Assembly: GCF_035610345.1 (NCBI RefSeq)
Contig: NZ_CP141213.1
Coordinates: 1,302,001 to 1,366,000, forward strand
Length of the DNA stretch: 64,000 nucleotides
Direction: 5' to 3'
Source: Sinorhizobium meliloti
GTDB taxonomy: Bacteria; Pseudomonadota; Alphaproteobacteria; Rhizobiales; Rhizobiaceae
Part shown: positions 18,569-28,008 of the stretch, one piece after another
How positions within the stretch are numbered: position 1 is the first letter of the stretch
How the letters are laid out: each line of letters starts with the position of its first letter
Notes under the pieces: model-generated
What the model saw: only the letters and a program-made list of their open reading frames with translations
Told to the model about the DNA's origin: nothing
Database searches by the model: none
Translations under genes and position numbers: made by a program

Positions 18569-19707
18569 GCATCCCCCCTCAGCATCAGGCGCGCGATCAC
18601 GTTGTCGCCGGCCTGGATCAGTGTCAATGCGTGACCGAGCGGATAGTGCAGTTCCAGCCGGCGGCGAATGTTGGCGAGACCGATGGCCGGGCGGTCACGT
18701 TCGCCCGCTTCCAGCCTGCCGGGATTGCTGATCTCGATGACGAGGTCGGCGTCTCGACGCTCCACGGTGATGCCGACCGCGAAACGGCTGGCCGACGAGC
18801 GCAGTCCGTGCTTCACGGCATTCTCCACCAGCGGCTGCAGAATGAGATGCGGCACGGCGATCGACCGGGCCGCGGGGTCCACCTCGACCATCAAATCGAG
18901 GCGGCCTTCGAACCGCAGCTCCTGGATACGGACGTAGGCGAGCATTGCTTCGATCTCGTCCGAGAGCGGACAGATGCGACGCGTCTGGTTCTCGAGCAAA
19001 TAGCGCAGATAGGCCGTGATCCGGTGGATCATCTCGAGCGCCGTGTCCGGCTCCTCGGGAATCTCCATCGCGACGGTGTTCAGCACGTTGAACAGGAAGT
19101 GCGAATCGAGTTGCAGGCGCAACTGGTGAAGCTCGGCCCGCAGCGCCTCCTCGCGGGCCCGGTGGCGCCGGATCCGTTGCTTTCTCGCGTCGGCATCCGC
19201 CTTGATCCAGAGATAGGCAAGAGACCATCCCAGAAAGATCAGGGTATAGTAGATCGCCGGGATCACCGAGCCGTTGGCGCCGTAGTCCGGATCGATGTTC
19301 GGCTGCAGGATGTCCTTTATTCCGTTGGCGATCAGCATCTGCAGCAGGCCACCGGCAATCGAGAGCGCCAGGGCGACCGCGACGACCGTCAGCGTGACGC
19401 CGCCGATCCGGTGGCGAAATACCCGGTAAGCAAGGGTGGTGAGCGCGAAGCCGAGCGGCTCGAGAACGGCGGTCAATGCAAACGCGAACGCCACGTCCTC
19501 GAATGCGAGAATACGGCTGACGACGGCAAACAGCGCGCCGAAGAGCCAGCCGGCCGTCTGCGCCCGCCAGAACGAACCGAGCGCACCCACCAGAACAGTG
19601 CCCGACCTGTCGAATTTTCGCGTCGTCCGGCTCCGCCCGGAGCTCGGATACGCGATGTGGCCTCCACTCAGCTCGCGACGAGGATCGGGCTCGGCAATGA
19701 CAACCAT
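18556..19707 (-). CDS. LytS/YehU-type sensor histidine kinase
   Basis: A 383-residue membrane kinase. Four or so hydrophobic segments fill residues 40-165. A His_kinase domain with the phospho-acceptor in QLDSHFLFNVLN (about 200) and a HATPase_c domain with N-box PLVENAVKHGL follow, the layout of the LytS/AlgZ class that pairs with LytTR regulators. No PAS or periplasmic sensor domain is present, so the signal is probably membrane-related. It is divergent from the autotransporter at 19938 with 230 bases between. Confidence 0.9.
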   Translation of the reverse strand: MVVIAEPDPRRELSGGHIAYPSSGRSRTTRKFDRSGTVLVGALGSFWRAQTAGWLFGALFAVVSRILAFEDVAFAFALTAVLEPLGFALTTLAYRVFRHRIGGVTLTVVAVALALSIAGGLLQMLIANGIKDILQPNIDPDYGANGSVIPAIYYTLIFLGWSLAYLWIKADADARKQRIRRHRAREEALRAELHQLRLQLDSHFLFNVLNTVAMEIPEEPDTALEMIHRITAYLRYLLENQTRRICPLSDEIEAMLAYVRIQELRFEGRLDLMVEVDPAARSIAVPHLILQPLVENAVKHGLRSSASRFAVGITVERRDADLVIEISNPGRLEAGERDRPAIGLANIRRRLELHYPLGHALTLIQAGDNVIARLMLRGDACFA

Positions 19708-19937
19708 CGAAGCTGTAATTCCCTAATTGCCGTCATCCCCGGGCTGGATTGGTCTCTTCACCGAGTAGATCGACCGGTTCATCGAATAGGGCGTGTCCAT
19801 GCGCGGAGAGCGCATCATTAATACCTATGAGGAGTCGCATATTCAGTGCGTCGCACACTCGCACGTTGAACATGGCGGTGCAAGGCTTGCCGCCGTGTCT
19901 CGCTGTACGGGCGCCATTTTTCGGGGGGATACATCGG

Positions 19938-22900
19938 ATGAAGCACGCCACCAGAAGCAGGAAAGCCCGGCCGAGGTCTTCGCTCACAGCATTCCGGCCC
20001 GGCGACCAAGCGGCGCTTCCGTCCGAGCGGAACACCTCGCATTTTTTGTTCGTGCTGGCCGTGGGTCTCGGCGGGGCGGCCCTGGCCGGCGAGGCGTATG
20101 CGGGTTGCAATGGAAGTGCAACCCAGACGATCGGCCAGGTCGACTATGGATACACATGGTCGGCCTGTTGGGGCGACAGTGGTGTGGATGACAAGGATGA
20201 GAAGAACGGCGATCCCGGAGCGAACATAACGATCAACACCCAGGCCTCGTACACGGCCGGCGCCAGTCTCCCTTACACCATGCCCTGGGATTCCGTCGGC
20301 GGTGTCATCATGACATACACGATGGGTGGCGCTGGCGTCGACGAGGGAAGCGCCGGCGCAGGGGGCACCGTGACGATCACCAATTACGGGCCCATAACCC
20401 TGACCACCTCGACGGATCCAGGCTCGATCGGCAGCCTGATTTCCGCGACGAGCTTCGGCGGCTCGGGGGACGGGGATAACGACAATTACAAGTCCAACGG
20501 TGGGGCAGGCGGGTCCGGAGGCGCGCTGACGATCACCAACTACGGCGCGCTGAGCGTAGAGTCGCTCAGCTCCAATACGGCCAGGGGCATGGCCGGCATC
20601 CATGCCGTGAGCAAGGGTGGCACCGGCGGCAACCAGAACAGCGGCGCGGCAGGCGACCAGTTCGGGGGAGTCGGCGGTAGCGGCGGAAGCATCAGCATCA
20701 CCAACACTGGACAGGTGAATCTCGGCAGCGCGACCAACCCGCTGAACGGGCTGGACTATGTCTGGGGTCTCGCCGCCCAATCCATCGGCCAGGCGGGGGG
20801 GCACGACAATGGCGCGGGTGGGGCAGGTGGCGCCATCCGCATCACCAACGGATCAACCGGCGGAAATGCCTCGGTCGGTGCGATCAACATCTACTCGAAC
20901 AGTGCCGACAGCGTGCGCGGCATCTATGCGTTCAGCCAAGGCTCCTATGGCACGGCCTCTCAGGATTCATCCGACAATGGCGGCGCCGGCGCGGACGGCG
21001 ACCAGTTCAGCATCGACACCTATTCCGACATCACCGTGGTCGCCACCGGCTCCGGCCCGAACGACCTGTCCGGCGGCATCGTTGCCATCAGTCAGGGTGG
21101 TGATGGCGGCGCCGGCACCAAGTCAACGACCGGAGGTCGTGGCGGGAACGGCTCTGCGTTCAACTCGACCCTGAGCGTCCAATCGGGTGTCACGGTTTCG
21201 ACAAAAGGCGATTATGTCGCCGGCGTCGTCGGGCTGGCCCAGGGCGGTAGAGGCGGCGACGGCGCCAGCGGCGAGAAGGACAGCTCCGGCGGTAAAGGCG
21301 GCGACGTCGGCGAGATTCAGATCAACGTCTATGGCGGTTCCATCGAGACCGACGGCCTCGAGGCCTACGGCCTGCTGGGGGGAAGCATCGGCGGTCAGGG
21401 AGGCAATGGCGGCGACGACACGGCCCTTGTCGGAACGAGCGGCGGCGGCGGCTACGGTGGCAATGCCGGCGGTGTCGGTGCGTATGTCACTGCTGGCTCC
21501 AAGATCACGACGACAGGGGACTTTTCGGCTGCGGTCACCCTGCATTCGATCGGCGGCGGCGGCGGCACGGGCGGCGATTTCACCGACGTGCTCGGCGGCG
21601 GTGCCGGCAATGGCGGCAATGGCGGCGATGGCAATACGGCCACCATCAACAATGCTGGCGGGACGATCGACACCTCGGGCGACCATTCCTATGGCATCCT
21701 GGTACAGTCGATCGGCGGCAGCGGCGGCACCGGCGGCATCGCCGACGGGCTGACGCTCGAGCTGGGTGGCGATGGCGGCGACGGCGGGAAGGCCGAGACG
21801 GCCAGCGTCCAGCATACCGGAATCATCACCACGACCGGCTATTCCGCGCACGGCATCATCGCGCAGTCGATCAGCGGCGGCGGCGGCGCTGCCGGCACGG
21901 CGGGCGGGGTGCTGTCTATCGGAGGTACCGGCGGCGCCGCCAACTACGGCGGTACTGCCGAGGTCCGGAGCTCGGGTGCCATCAGCACCGCCGGCGACGC
22001 GGCGATCGGTATCATGGCGCAATCCATCGGCGGCGGCGGCGGTTCAGGTGGCGGTGCTGAAGGCATCGCGGGCGTCGGAGGCTCGGGCGGCGCCGGCGGC
22101 TACGGTACTCATGCCAACATATTGCTGTCCGGCGGTTCGGTCACCACGCAGGGAGAAATGGCGCATGCGATCATGGCGCAGTCGATCGGCGGCGGCGGCG
22201 GCAATGGCGGCGATGTGATCGATATGTCGGTTGCGGTTCCGGGGCTGGGCGTCGGCGGCAGTGCCTCGGGTGGCGGTAGCGGCGGATGGGTCTGCGTCAC
22301 CAATGCGAATCCCAGCAGCGATTGCTCCGCAGGTTCCGGAGCGCCGCAGCCCGTCACGATCGCGACCGGGGGTTCCGGAGCGGTCGGCATTCTCGCGCAG
22401 TCGATCGGCGGCGGCGGCGGCAATGGCGGCAACGCCACGGGCGGCGATGCCGGGTTCGGCAGCTTCCAGATCGGGGGCGGCGGTGGCGGTGGCGGCTATG
22501 CAAATACCGTGGATGTCGGCTTCCAGGGCCTCAGCCTGATGACCGGCGGCTCGCACGCCGCGGGCATCGTGGCGCAATCGATCGGCGGCGGCGGCGGCAC
22601 CGGCGGTACCGCGAGCTCCTATTCCGCAGGTCTCGGCTTCACCGCGTCGGTCGCCGTCGGCGGTACCGGTGGCAACGGCGGGTACAGCGACAAGGTTACA
22701 GTGCATCTGACCGACAGTTCCATCTGGACCGGACAGGACGACGGCGACGTGACCGATGCCATCGGCGTGCTCGCGCAGTCGATCAGCGGCGGCGGCGGCA
22801 GTGGCGGCTCTTCGATTGCCGACGCACTCACCGTGGCGGTGCCGACCGGTGAGGACGTCTCCCTGGCGATGAGCGTCTCCACGGCGGTTGGAGGCAGCGG

Positions 22901-25900
22901 TGGATCGTCCCATGACGCCGCCGCGGTGTCACTGACGCTCGACGGCAGCACCGCGGTCTCCACGAAAGGCGCTTCGTCGCATGGCCTCGTGGCGCAGTCG
23001 ATCGGCGGCGGCGGCGGCAATGGCGGCAGCGCGTCGTCGTTGGCCGCGACGGCGGGCACGGTGGACACGGTTAGCGCCAACATCGGCGTCTCGGTCGGAG
23101 GCTCGGGCAGCGGCGGCGGCAATGGCGGTACCGTCACGGTCGATCTCGATGACAGCGCCTCGGTGGCGACGGCCGGCGACTATGCCAATGCGATCGTGGC
23201 GCAGTCGATCGGCGGCGGCGGCGGCAATGGCGGCGTCGGCAGTGTCAACAGCAAGCAGATCGGCAGCGGCTTCAACCTGACGGCAAAAGTCGGGATCGGC
23301 GGATCGGGCAGCGGCGGCGCCGGCGCCGGGAACGCGACTGTGACGCTCGACGGCGGCACCAGCCTGCAGACCAGCGGGTCCGGTTCGCGCGGCGTGCTCG
23401 TTCAGTCGATCGGCGGTGGCGGCGGGACTTCGCAGGGCGCCAGCGTCGGGCTGTCGGCCAGCGCCAGTCTGCCCGGCGGCGGCGAGGAAGCCGAAGAATC
23501 GGAAGAGGGCAGCGGCGCTTTCTCCGCATCTGTCGACGTTTCGCTTGGCCGCACCGGCGGCAGCGGCGGCTCGGCCGGCACGGTCGACGTCACCACCGCA
23601 GGTAAGATCACTACTTTTGGCGCCGATGCCGACGGGGTATTGGCGCAGTCGATCGGCGGTGGCGGCGGGCTGGGCGGCTCGGTGGGGCAGGCTACTTCCG
23701 ACGGTTCCGAGCCGCTCGACGACGAGGGAGAGAGCGATTGCTCCAGCATCGACGGCGATGGTGAATCCGGCTACTGCTTCGGAGTCAGTGTCGGCGCGAC
23801 CATCGACGACGGCGGCACTGGCGGGACGGCCGCAAACGGCAACGCGGTCACGCTGACGCATGCCGGTCGCATCGCCACGCTGGGCGACTGGGCCGACGGC
23901 ATCGTCGCCCAGTCGATCGGCGGGGGCGGCGGTGCGGGCGGCACCTCCACCGCGTCCGGAAGCCAGGCAACGGCCAACATCACCGTCGGTGTCGGCGGCA
24001 GTGGCGGTGCGGGCGGCAATGGCGGTGCGGTCGACGTCACCTTCGACGACAATCATGGCAACAGCATCAGCACCGCGGGATACAGCGCCTATGGCGTGCT
24101 GCTGCAGTCGATCGGCGGCGGCGGCGGGCAGGGCGGCGATGGTTCCGACCAGGCGGCAGGCAGGATTACGGTCGGCGGCGGCTTCGGCGGCAGCGGAGGT
24201 GCCGGCGGCAGCGGCGGTACGGTCACTGCGAAGGGGTGGATCAACCTTTCGACGAGCGGCGATGACGCGCACGGCATCGTAGCGCAGTCGATCGGCGGCG
24301 GCGGCGGCGTCGGCGGCGCCGGAAGCAGCACCGCCGCCGAAAAAGAGCACAGCCACACGATCGATCTCGTTGTCGGCGGCAGCGGCGGTGTCGGCGGCAG
24401 CGGCGGCGAAGTCGATCTCAGCGTCGGCACGACCCTCAACACTTCGGGCGCACGGGCATTCGGCCTCGTCGCCCAGTCGATCGGCGGCGGCGGCGGCATC
24501 GGCGGCGCTGGCGAGGCCGACAGCATTGCCTCGCTGGTGGTGGGCGGCTCGGGCGGTGGAACAATAGACGGCGGCGCAGTCACGGTCGACCTGACGAGCC
24601 AGAGCTCGATCACGACGCGGGGCATAGCCGCCCATGGCCTTGTCGGCCAGTCGATCGGCGGCGGCGGCGGTGTTGGCGGCGCCGCCTCGGGTGCGCCGCT
24701 CTCTTTCACCGGCAACAGCCCCGGCAGCTACGGTGACGGTGGCAACGTCGCCGTCACGGCCGACGGCAGCATCTTCACGCGCGGCGACTACGCCTTCGGC
24801 GTGCTGGCGCAGTCGATCGGCGGCGGCGGCGGCTTCGGCGGCAATGCGACGAGTGCCTTTATCGGTTCCAACGGAAATCTCTCGTCGGACGGCAAGAGCG
24901 GCAATGTTACGGTCAGCCTCGCTGCCGGCAGGACTATTCAGGCGTCCGGCAAGGACTCGATCGGCATATTCGCGCAGAGCGATGCAGGAACGGACAACAA
25001 CGGCACGGTCGATGTGACCGTCAGTGGTACTGTCACCGGCGGTTCCGGCGACAACGGTGCCGGCATCTGGGTTTCGGCCGGTAAAAACAACGTGTTGACC
25101 GTCAACTCCGGAGGCAGCGTCTCGGCCGCTTCGGGCGTCGCCGTTCAATATACCGCCGGCGTAAACTCGCCCGGAGACAGCACCCTGATGGTGAACAACG
25201 CCGGTACCATCAGCGGCAGCGTGAAAGGAGCCTTGCCCGTCGCGGCCAAAATGTCGAGGGTGGCCCGCTTGGGCGGCGACACGGCAGTCTCCGTCGTCAA
25301 CGAGGCAGGCGGCCTGTTGGCGGATGCGGAGATCTACGAGGCTGACGTAATGAATCAAGGCAGCCTCACGATCGGTCGTTCCGGCGGTATCGACGGCACC
25401 CGGATCACAGGCAACCTCACGCAGGACGCAGGTGGGCTGCTGGGGATCACCGCCGACTTCGCCGGCTTCCGTATGGACCGGCTGATCATCGACGGCGACG
25501 CCACGCTCGCCGGCAAGTTGACGGTGAACGCCATCAGCGTCCTGCCAGACATCACCCTGCCGTTCCTCACTGTCGAAGGCGCCCTGGACCATTCGTTGAG
25601 CGCCGAGTCGTCGATCTTCGATTATTCCATCAGCCGTGCGGGAAATGAGCTGTCGGTTTCAGCGGACTCGGCTCACTTCACCGATCCCGGTGCCGTGCTG
25701 AACCAAGACCAGAACAACGTCGCCGGTCATCTGCAGCAGGTTTGGGACGCCGGCGGCGGTTCCTTCGGCACGCTTTTCGGCACGCTCGGATCTCTGGCCG
25801 ACCACGATTCCGGCGACTACGCGGCTGCTCTCTCCGACATGTCGCCCGGCATTTCAGGCGCGGCCGCGGCCGGCAGCATCGCCATGACGCAGCAGCGTCT

Positions 25901-26789
25901 CGACCTGCTATTGAGCTGCCCGATGTTTGCCGATGGCACCTCGGCTCTGGTCGAGACGAGTTGCATGTGGAGCCAGGCCGGGGCACAAACACTGGACCAG
26001 AAGGCCGGCGGCGGCGTGTCGGGCTTCGATACGACGACCTACGCTCTTCGGGCGGGGGCCCAGGTGGAGGTGTCGCCGGACTGGTTCGTCGGCTTCGCCG
26101 GCGGCTATGACCGCAGTTCCATTCGCGGCGACGACGGCCGGGTCAACGCCGACGGCGACATCATCTATGCCGGCGCCTCGCTGAAGCATGAGATCGGCCC
26201 ATGGCTGCTGTCTGGCGCCGTCGCCGGCAGCTATGGTTGGTACGACAACACGCGCACGATCCGCATTCCGGGCTTCGCCGGCCAGGCCGAGGGCGATCCG
26301 GAGATCTACAACCTCAGCACCCGGGTACGCGCCGCCTATACCTTCGCGCAGGAGCCCTATTATGTGCGGCCTCTGATCGATCTCGATCTGATCTACTCGC
26401 ATGCCAGCGGTTATCGCGAGTCGGGAACCGGTGCGCTCGACCTCCTGGTCGACGACGCCGGCCAATGGAGCTTCCACGCAACCCCGGCGATCGAGGTCGG
26501 CACGCGGGTGGAGGTGAACGAAACGACGGTGATGCGGGCGTTTGCAGGCGCGGGAGTGAGCTTCAGCACGGTGGACAGCTGGGATACCTCGGCCCGGCTA
26601 GCCGGTGCTCCGGCCGGGATCGGCATGTTCGACAGCGAGGTGCCGTTGGCAGACGTGGTCGGGCGGGTAACCGCGGGCATCGATCTTGCAACGGATAGCG
26701 GCTTCGGTCTCCGCGTGGAATATAACGGCTCATTCTCGGACACCTACAACAGTCATGCCGGTTCGCTGCGCTTGAGCCACAAGTTCTGA
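19938..26789 (+). CDS. giant type V autotransporter with Gly-rich repeat passenger
   Basis: A 2283-residue autotransporter. After a long signal region (LFVLAVGLGGAALAGEAYA, residues about 38-56) comes a passenger of roughly 1700 residues built from units that each contain a variant of AQSIGGGGGxGG separated by a beta-strand segment; some 19 units are seen between 21545 and 24850. A linker with a pertactin-like spacer leads to a C-terminal beta-barrel domain (about the last 280 residues) ending in LRLSHKF, the terminal aromatic expected of outer-membrane barrels. The ATG at 19938 is preceded by GGGGGGAT and starts the signal sequence. Likely a surface adhesin or biofilm factor; the passenger ligand is unknown. 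It is divergent from a LytS/LytTR pair. Confidence 0.88.
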   Translation: MKHATRSRKARPRSSLTAFRPGDQAALPSERNTSHFLFVLAVGLGGAALAGEAYAGCNGSATQTIGQVDYGYTWSACWGDSGVDDKDEKNGDPGANITINTQASYTAGASLPYTMPWDSVGGVIMTYTMGGAGVDEGSAGAGGTVTITNYGPITLTTSTDPGSIGSLISATSFGGSGDGDNDNYKSNGGAGGSGGALTITNYGALSVESLSSNTARGMAGIHAVSKGGTGGNQNSGAAGDQFGGVGGSGGSISITNTGQVNLGSATNPLNGLDYVWGLAAQSIGQAGGHDNGAGGAGGAIRITNGSTGGNASVGAINIYSNSADSVRGIYAFSQGSYGTASQDSSDNGGAGADGDQFSIDTYSDITVVATGSGPNDLSGGIVAISQGGDGGAGTKSTTGGRGGNGSAFNSTLSVQSGVTVSTKGDYVAGVVGLAQGGRGGDGASGEKDSSGGKGGDVGEIQINVYGGSIETDGLEAYGLLGGSIGGQGGNGGDDTALVGTSGGGGYGGNAGGVGAYVTAGSKITTTGDFSAAVTLHSIGGGGGTGGDFTDVLGGGAGNGGNGGDGNTATINNAGGTIDTSGDHSYGILVQSIGGSGGTGGIADGLTLELGGDGGDGGKAETASVQHTGIITTTGYSAHGIIAQSISGGGGAAGTAGGVLSIGGTGGAANYGGTAEVRSSGAISTAGDAAIGIMAQSIGGGGGSGGGAEGIAGVGGSGGAGGYGTHANILLSGGSVTTQGEMAHAIMAQSIGGGGGNGGDVIDMSVAVPGLGVGGSASGGGSGGWVCVTNANPSSDCSAGSGAPQPVTIATGGSGAVGILAQSIGGGGGNGGNATGGDAGFGSFQIGGGGGGGGYANTVDVGFQGLSLMTGGSHAAGIVAQSIGGGGGTGGTASSYSAGLGFTASVAVGGTGGNGGYSDKVTVHLTDSSIWTGQDDGDVTDAIGVLAQSISGGGGSGGSSIADALTVAVPTGEDVSLAMSVSTAVGGSGGSSHDAAAVSLTLDGSTAVSTKGASSHGLVAQSIGGGGGNGGSASSLAATAGTVDTVSANIGVSVGGSGSGGGNGGTVTVDLDDSASVATAGDYANAIVAQSIGGGGGNGGVGSVNSKQIGSGFNLTAKVGIGGSGSGGAGAGNATVTLDGGTSLQTSGSGSRGVLVQSIGGGGGTSQGASVGLSASASLPGGGEEAEESEEGSGAFSASVDVSLGRTGGSGGSAGTVDVTTAGKITTFGADADGVLAQSIGGGGGLGGSVGQATSDGSEPLDDEGESDCSSIDGDGESGYCFGVSVGATIDDGGTGGTAANGNAVTLTHAGRIATLGDWADGIVAQSIGGGGGAGGTSTASGSQATANITVGVGGSGGAGGNGGAVDVTFDDNHGNSISTAGYSAYGVLLQSIGGGGGQGGDGSDQAAGRITVGGGFGGSGGAGGSGGTVTAKGWINLSTSGDDAHGIVAQSIGGGGGVGGAGSSTAAEKEHSHTIDLVVGGSGGVGGSGGEVDLSVGTTLNTSGARAFGLVAQSIGGGGGIGGAGEADSIASLVVGGSGGGTIDGGAVTVDLTSQSSITTRGIAAHGLVGQSIGGGGGVGGAASGAPLSFTGNSPGSYGDGGNVAVTADGSIFTRGDYAFGVLAQSIGGGGGFGGNATSAFIGSNGNLSSDGKSGNVTVSLAAGRTIQASGKDSIGIFAQSDAGTDNNGTVDVTVSGTVTGGSGDNGAGIWVSAGKNNVLTVNSGGSVSAASGVAVQYTAGVNSPGDSTLMVNNAGTISGSVKGALPVAAKMSRVARLGGDTAVSVVNEAGGLLADAEIYEADVMNQGSLTIGRSGGIDGTRITGNLTQDAGGLLGITADFAGFRMDRLIIDGDATLAGKLTVNAISVLPDITLPFLTVEGALDHSLSAESSIFDYSISRAGNELSVSADSAHFTDPGAVLNQDQNNVAGHLQQVWDAGGGSFGTLFGTLGSLADHDSGDYAAALSDMSPGISGAAAAGSIAMTQQRLDLLLSCPMFADGTSALVETSCMWSQAGAQTLDQKAGGGVSGFDTTTYALRAGAQVEVSPDWFVGFAGGYDRSSIRGDDGRVNADGDIIYAGASLKHEIGPWLLSGAVAGSYGWYDNTRTIRIPGFAGQAEGDPEIYNLSTRVRAAYTFAQEPYYVRPLIDLDLIYSHASGYRESGTGALDLLVDDAGQWSFHATPAIEVGTRVEVNETTVMRAFAGAGVSFSTVDSWDTSARLAGAPAGIGMFDSEVPLADVVGRVTAGIDLATDSGFGLRVEYNGSFSDTYNSHAGSLRLSHKF
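21545..24850 (+). repeat. intragenic repeat array in the autotransporter passenger
   Basis: A near-constant CAGTCGATCGGCGGCGGCGG core recurs about every 150-240 bases (for example near 21545, 21705, 22022, 22187, 22396, 22584, 22995, 23203, 23644, 23909, 24105, 24287, 24475, 24645, 24815). The segments between cores differ in sequence and length. The DNA-level identity of the cores makes slippage or recombination likely. Confidence 0.85.
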
Positions 26790-26989
26790 GGAAACGACTG
26801 GAGACAATGCAGCTGCGCAGGAGCTGCGGACGCTCCCGGGCGGGGCGTCCTCGGCGCGGCTTACCGCATCGCTGGTACCGTACAGAAAGATTTTCCAAGG
26901 TTCGGCGGATCTCCAGCCAAACCAAGTCCTGACTCGACGTACATCGCGAGGTAGATGAGGTTCACATATGAATTCGGGAGCCTCACGAA

Positions 26990-27901
26990 ATGCGCATCGC
27001 ATCATTAGCCTTCACGCTGTCCTTCCTCGCCTCTTCAGCGCTGGCTGCCGACATCAGTCCACTCGTAGATGCCGAATGGGTCAAGGCGCATGCCGGCGAT
27101 AAGGACGTCGTCATCCTCGACATCCGCGACAAGGTCGCCGAGACAGAACTTGGCGACAAGCCCTATATCCAGGGCGCGGTGGTCGCCCCCTATGCGAGCG
27201 CCGGTTGGCGTACCGAGGTGGGCGGCGTCCCCGGCATGCTGCCGCCGCTGGAGCAGATCACCAAGTTGATCGGCGATCTCGGCATCGACGATGACGATCA
27301 CGTCGTCATCGTGCCCTGGGGTACGGACTCCACTGAGTTCGGTGGCGCGACCCGCGTCTATTGGACGTTCAAATATCTCGGCCATGAGGAAGTCTCGATC
27401 CTCGACGGCGGGTGGCGGCAGTACGACGCCGCCGGCGGGGCACGCTCCGCCGAGGCCGTAAAGCCCGAGCCGGCGTCGTTCCACGCCGAGCCGCAGGAAA
27501 AGCTGCTGGCGACGACCGAGGAAGTCGCTGCCGCGCTTAAGGCCGGCGTCAAGCTCATCGATGGCCGGCCGGCCGAGCAGCACGAGGGCAAGTCCAAGAG
27601 CCCGGTCGTGCGCGCCAACGGCACTATTCCTGGATCGATCAATATCGAGCACTCCAAGCTCTACAGTCAGGACCACGCGCTTTTCGCCCGACCCGAAACT
27701 GTGAAGGCCCTGACCGAGGCCGCCGGTCTGGCTGCGGAAGAGGAAAACATCGCCTTCTGCAACACGGGGCACTGGGCATCCGTAACATGGTTCGCCCTGT
27801 CCGAGGTGCTAGGCAACAAGAACACCACCATGTATGACGGCTCGATGGCCGAATGGACGGCCGACCCGGCGCGCCCGGTCGAGAACAAGTCGGGCACCTG
27901 A
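26990..27901 (+). CDS. exported two-domain rhodanese-type sulfurtransferase
   Basis: A 303-residue protein with a signal peptide (LAFTLSFLASSALAA, cleavage near 19-20) and two rhodanese domains. The first (about 22-145) lacks a catalytic cysteine; the second (about 170-295) has the active loop FCNTGHWAS with the persulfide-forming Cys. It would move sulfane sulfur in the periplasm. It is followed after 107 bases, which include a hairpin, by a YeeE/YedE transporter gene, so a role in sulfur donor handling or thiosulfate use is likely. Confidence 0.9.
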   Translation: MRIASLAFTLSFLASSALAADISPLVDAEWVKAHAGDKDVVILDIRDKVAETELGDKPYIQGAVVAPYASAGWRTEVGGVPGMLPPLEQITKLIGDLGIDDDDHVVIVPWGTDSTEFGGATRVYWTFKYLGHEEVSILDGGWRQYDAAGGARSAEAVKPEPASFHAEPQEKLLATTEEVAAALKAGVKLIDGRPAEQHEGKSKSPVVRANGTIPGSINIEHSKLYSQDHALFARPETVKALTEAAGLAAEEENIAFCNTGHWASVTWFALSEVLGNKNTTMYDGSMAEWTADPARPVENKSGT

Positions 27902-27942
27902 CGCCAGCGGACCGGGACCGATCCGCGGTAGCGGAAGAACAG

Positions 27943-27971
27943 GCGAATGTCCGCAAGCTGCGGACATTCGC
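27943..27971 (+). terminator. intercistronic hairpin between rhodanese and YeeE genes
   Basis: GCGAATGTCCGCA and TGCGGACATTCGC make a perfect 13-bp stem with a 3-base loop, 38 bases before the next start codon. It could attenuate transcription or stabilise the upstream message; there is no T-tract. Confidence 0.55.
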
Positions 27972-28008
27972 GATTTGACCAATGCCGCACAAGCGGCAGG
28001 AATTCGAA

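Noticed and set aside
21545..24850. regularly spaced repeats as a CRISPR array
   Set aside because: The repeats are in frame, code for AQSIGGGGG units, and have variable 150-240-base spacing; they are protein repeats.
22929..25592. 887-codon open frame on the minus strand within the autotransporter
   Set aside because: It is the complement of the Gly-rich repeat gene; its Ala/Asp/Arg-rich composition is what antisense reading of GGC/GGT repeats produces, and no domain is seen.
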